A DNA stretch of 64,000 nt from positions 620,001-684,000 of the forward strand of contig OZ244029.1 in the NCBI GenBank assembly GCA_965214945.1, in the 5' to 3' direction. Position 1 is the first letter of the stretch. Every line of letters begins with the position of its first letter. The notes below the pieces were generated by a model that was not told the DNA's origin, ran no database searches, and worked only from the letters and a program-made list of their open reading frames with translations. This document shows positions 62,695-64,000 of the stretch, one piece after another. The DNA comes from JAAXHB01 sp965214945. Its GTDB lineage: Bacteria > Actinomycetota > Acidimicrobiia > Acidimicrobiales > Aldehydirespiratoraceae. A program made the position numbers and the translations under genes.

Positions 62695-63059
62695 GAGACA
62701 TCGACGATCTTGGTAACCGCCTCAAGACCCTTCAGAGTGTTCCACCAACAATGATGCGCTGCTGGCGTACCATCGCGTAATCTGGCTGTTGCTCAGGTTG
62801 CTGCAGAACAGGCAGTGCCGTCGGCGGTTTCTCTGAGGCGTCCTTATAGTCACACGATGATCAGACTTGACTTCGCGGTCGACCACGCTAGGGCAACCGT
62901 CACTGTCATTTCCTTCCGGCCTGCCGAACCCCATCGACTCTGGAGTGACCCCATCGACTCTGGAGTGCTGGCTAGATCCTCGCAGGCTGGAACGCTGGTC
63001 GGGTCCTCCGATCCATACTCGGCTGACGCTGTATCCCTGCGGCTTACGCTGCGGTTCTG
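62695..63059. other. Region between array end and aldehyde dehydrogenase, no convincing gene
   Basis: About 365 bases. A minus-strand frame (62722-62934) has a CLFC motif but no ribosome-binding site or family match that I recognise. An exact 20-base tandem duplication ACCCCATCGACTCTGGAGTG lies at 62928-62967. Confidence 0.5.
62928..62967 (+). repeat. 20-bp perfect tandem duplication
   Basis: Two adjacent copies of ACCCCATCGACTCTGGAGTG (62928-62947, 62948-62967), downstream of the array and of the aldehyde dehydrogenase stop. Confidence 0.9.
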
Positions 63060-64000
63060 CTAGGGCGTGGTCGTGTCGTCGAGGATCATCACCGTCTTCA
63101 GGTCGGAGTGGAAGTCCAGGGCATAATCGCCGCCCTCGCGGCCGATCCCGGAGATGCCGCAGCCCCCGAAAGGCGCCGTGAGGTCGCGCACCAAGAAGGT
63201 GTTGACCCAGACGAGTCCGGCTCGCAACGCACGGCCGATGCGATCGGCCCGCTCGGCCGAGCCGGTGTAGACGATCGCGCTGAGCCCATAGCGGGTCGAA
63301 TTGGCCAACTCCACGGCCTCGGCTTCGGATGTGAAGGTCTGAAAGGTCAGCACCGGCCCGAAGACCTCGCTTTGCACCACCTCGCTGGAGTTGGAGGCCG
63401 GCTCGATCAGGGTCGGCTCGTAGTGCAGCGACCCCTCCACGGGCAGCCCTCCGCGTACGATCCTGTCGCCGTCGGCGCGGGCGCGTTCCACGAAGCCGTG
63501 TACACGCTGGCGGTGCTCGGGGTGCGCCATCGGGGCGATGTCGGTGCTCGGGTCACGGGGGTCGCCCAGCACCAGGGCGTCTGTGGCCGCATGGAAGCGC
63601 TCCAGGAACGGCTCGCGGATCGATTCCTCCACCAGCAGCCGGGTGCCGGCCAGACACACCTGGCCGGCATCGTCGTACTGCCAGGCCGCCTTGGACGCCG
63701 CGGCGTCGAGATCGCAGTCGGCGAACACGATCAGCGGGCCTTTGCCACCGAGCTCGGCGGTGAAGGGCACGATGTTTGCCGCTGCGGAGGCGCCGATCTT
63801 GCGTGCGGTTGTGGGCGAGCCGGTGAAGCTGATGCGCCGCACCCTCCGATCGGCCACCAGTGCTGCGCCGACCTCGGCACCGATGCCCTGGACGAGGTTG
63901 TAGGCGCCGGCGGGGATGCCGGCCTCGGCGGCCAGCTCGGCCAACAACCCAGCCGACAGCGGCGACCACTCGGCGGGCTTGTGGATCACCGAGTTGCCTG
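63060..64000 (-). CDS. Aldehyde dehydrogenase family protein, C-terminal part (5' end outside window)
   Basis: NAD(P)-dependent oxidation of an aldehyde to the acid. Signatures: GNSVIHKPAEWSPLSA, cofactor-site SFTGSPTTARKIG, general-base Glu in ELGGKGPLIVF, nucleophilic Cys in DDAGQVCLAGTRLLV, and SEVFGPVLTF near the C-terminus. The frame is open to the window edge, so the gene starts beyond 64,000; the apparent GTG at 63989 is an internal Val. The overall look is close to hydroxymuconic-semialdehyde or betaine-aldehyde dehydrogenases, but the substrate cannot be named from this part. It marks the right border of the CRISPR island. Confidence 0.9.
   Translation of the reverse strand, partial: GNSVIHKPAEWSPLSAGLLAELAAEAGIPAGAYNLVQGIGAEVGAALVADRRVRRISFTGSPTTARKIGASAAANIVPFTAELGGKGPLIVFADCDLDAAASKAAWQYDDAGQVCLAGTRLLVEESIREPFLERFHAATDALVLGDPRDPSTDIAPMAHPEHRQRVHGFVERARADGDRIVRGGLPVEGSLHYEPTLIEPASNSSEVVQSEVFGPVLTFQTFTSEAEAVELANSTRYGLSAIVYTGSAERADRIGRALRAGLVWVNTFLVRDLTAPFGGCGISGIGREGGDYALDFHSDLKTVMILDDTTTP

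Noticed and set aside
56340..62754. Many open frames on both strands across the array, with phrases such as GGNVPPTFIER or MKVGGTFPPQ
   Set aside because: They are translations of the 37-base repeat and cannot be independent genes.
62722..62934. Small frame with CLFC motif after the array
   Set aside because: Only one Cys pair, no start context, no recognisable family.

Overview
The window is GC-rich actinobacterial chromosome. Three things suggest this: the order apt-rel-hisS-aspS-rarA-alaS-ruvX-mltG-aroE-aroB-efp-nusB-pyr-mihF-gmk-rpoZ-coaBC-metK-priA-fmt-rsmB, the actinobacteria-type integration host factor (mIHF), and a PriA that has lost its ATPase motifs. An Acidimicrobiia-like lineage is my guess, but nothing in the sequence proves it.
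Layout. 1-8,034: end of secF, then apt, rel, hisS, aspS and rarA. 8,103-11,150: one large DNA methyltransferase with an N-terminal nuclease-like region, inserted among housekeeping genes. 11,329-21,120: two small conserved genes, alaS, ruvX, mltG, aroE, a prepilin peptidase, aroB and an Xaa-Pro peptidase. 21,259-23,511: a DUF1761 membrane protein, efp, nusB and a GNAT acetyltransferase. 23,528-24,303: a broken exonuclease gene and repeats. 24,468-33,823: a nearly complete pyrimidine operon, pyrR-pyrB-pyrC-carA-carB-pyrD-pyrF, with most genes overlapping by a few bases. 33,929-45,782: mihF, gmk, rpoZ, coaBC, metK, priA, two RNA/rRNA methyltransferase genes on the minus strand, def, fmt, rsmB and a CBS-less guaB.
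45,985-62,694: a complete type I-G (formerly I-U) CRISPR-Cas locus. The seven-gene operon csb1-csb2-cas3-cas8-cas4-cas1-cas2 runs leftward and almost every junction overlaps. A 1.7-kb control region holds three 18-bp iterons, a decayed CRISPR-like repeat cluster and a consensus promoter. From it a long array runs rightward: 85 intact 37-bp repeats plus about three degenerate ones at the far end. The window ends inside an aldehyde dehydrogenase gene on the minus strand.
Three patterns stand out. First, several spacer pairs match the same target but differ mainly in the first five bases (the seed), as expected if the host re-acquired spacers against phages that had escaped by seed mutation. Second, at least 11 of 84 spacers contain a perfect inverted repeat with arms of 7-9 bases, far more than chance would give. 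Third, local direct duplications of about 17-72 bp occur at some seventeen places, in gene junctions and in-frame in protein linkers (priA 4 x 66 bp, alaS 2 x 66 bp).
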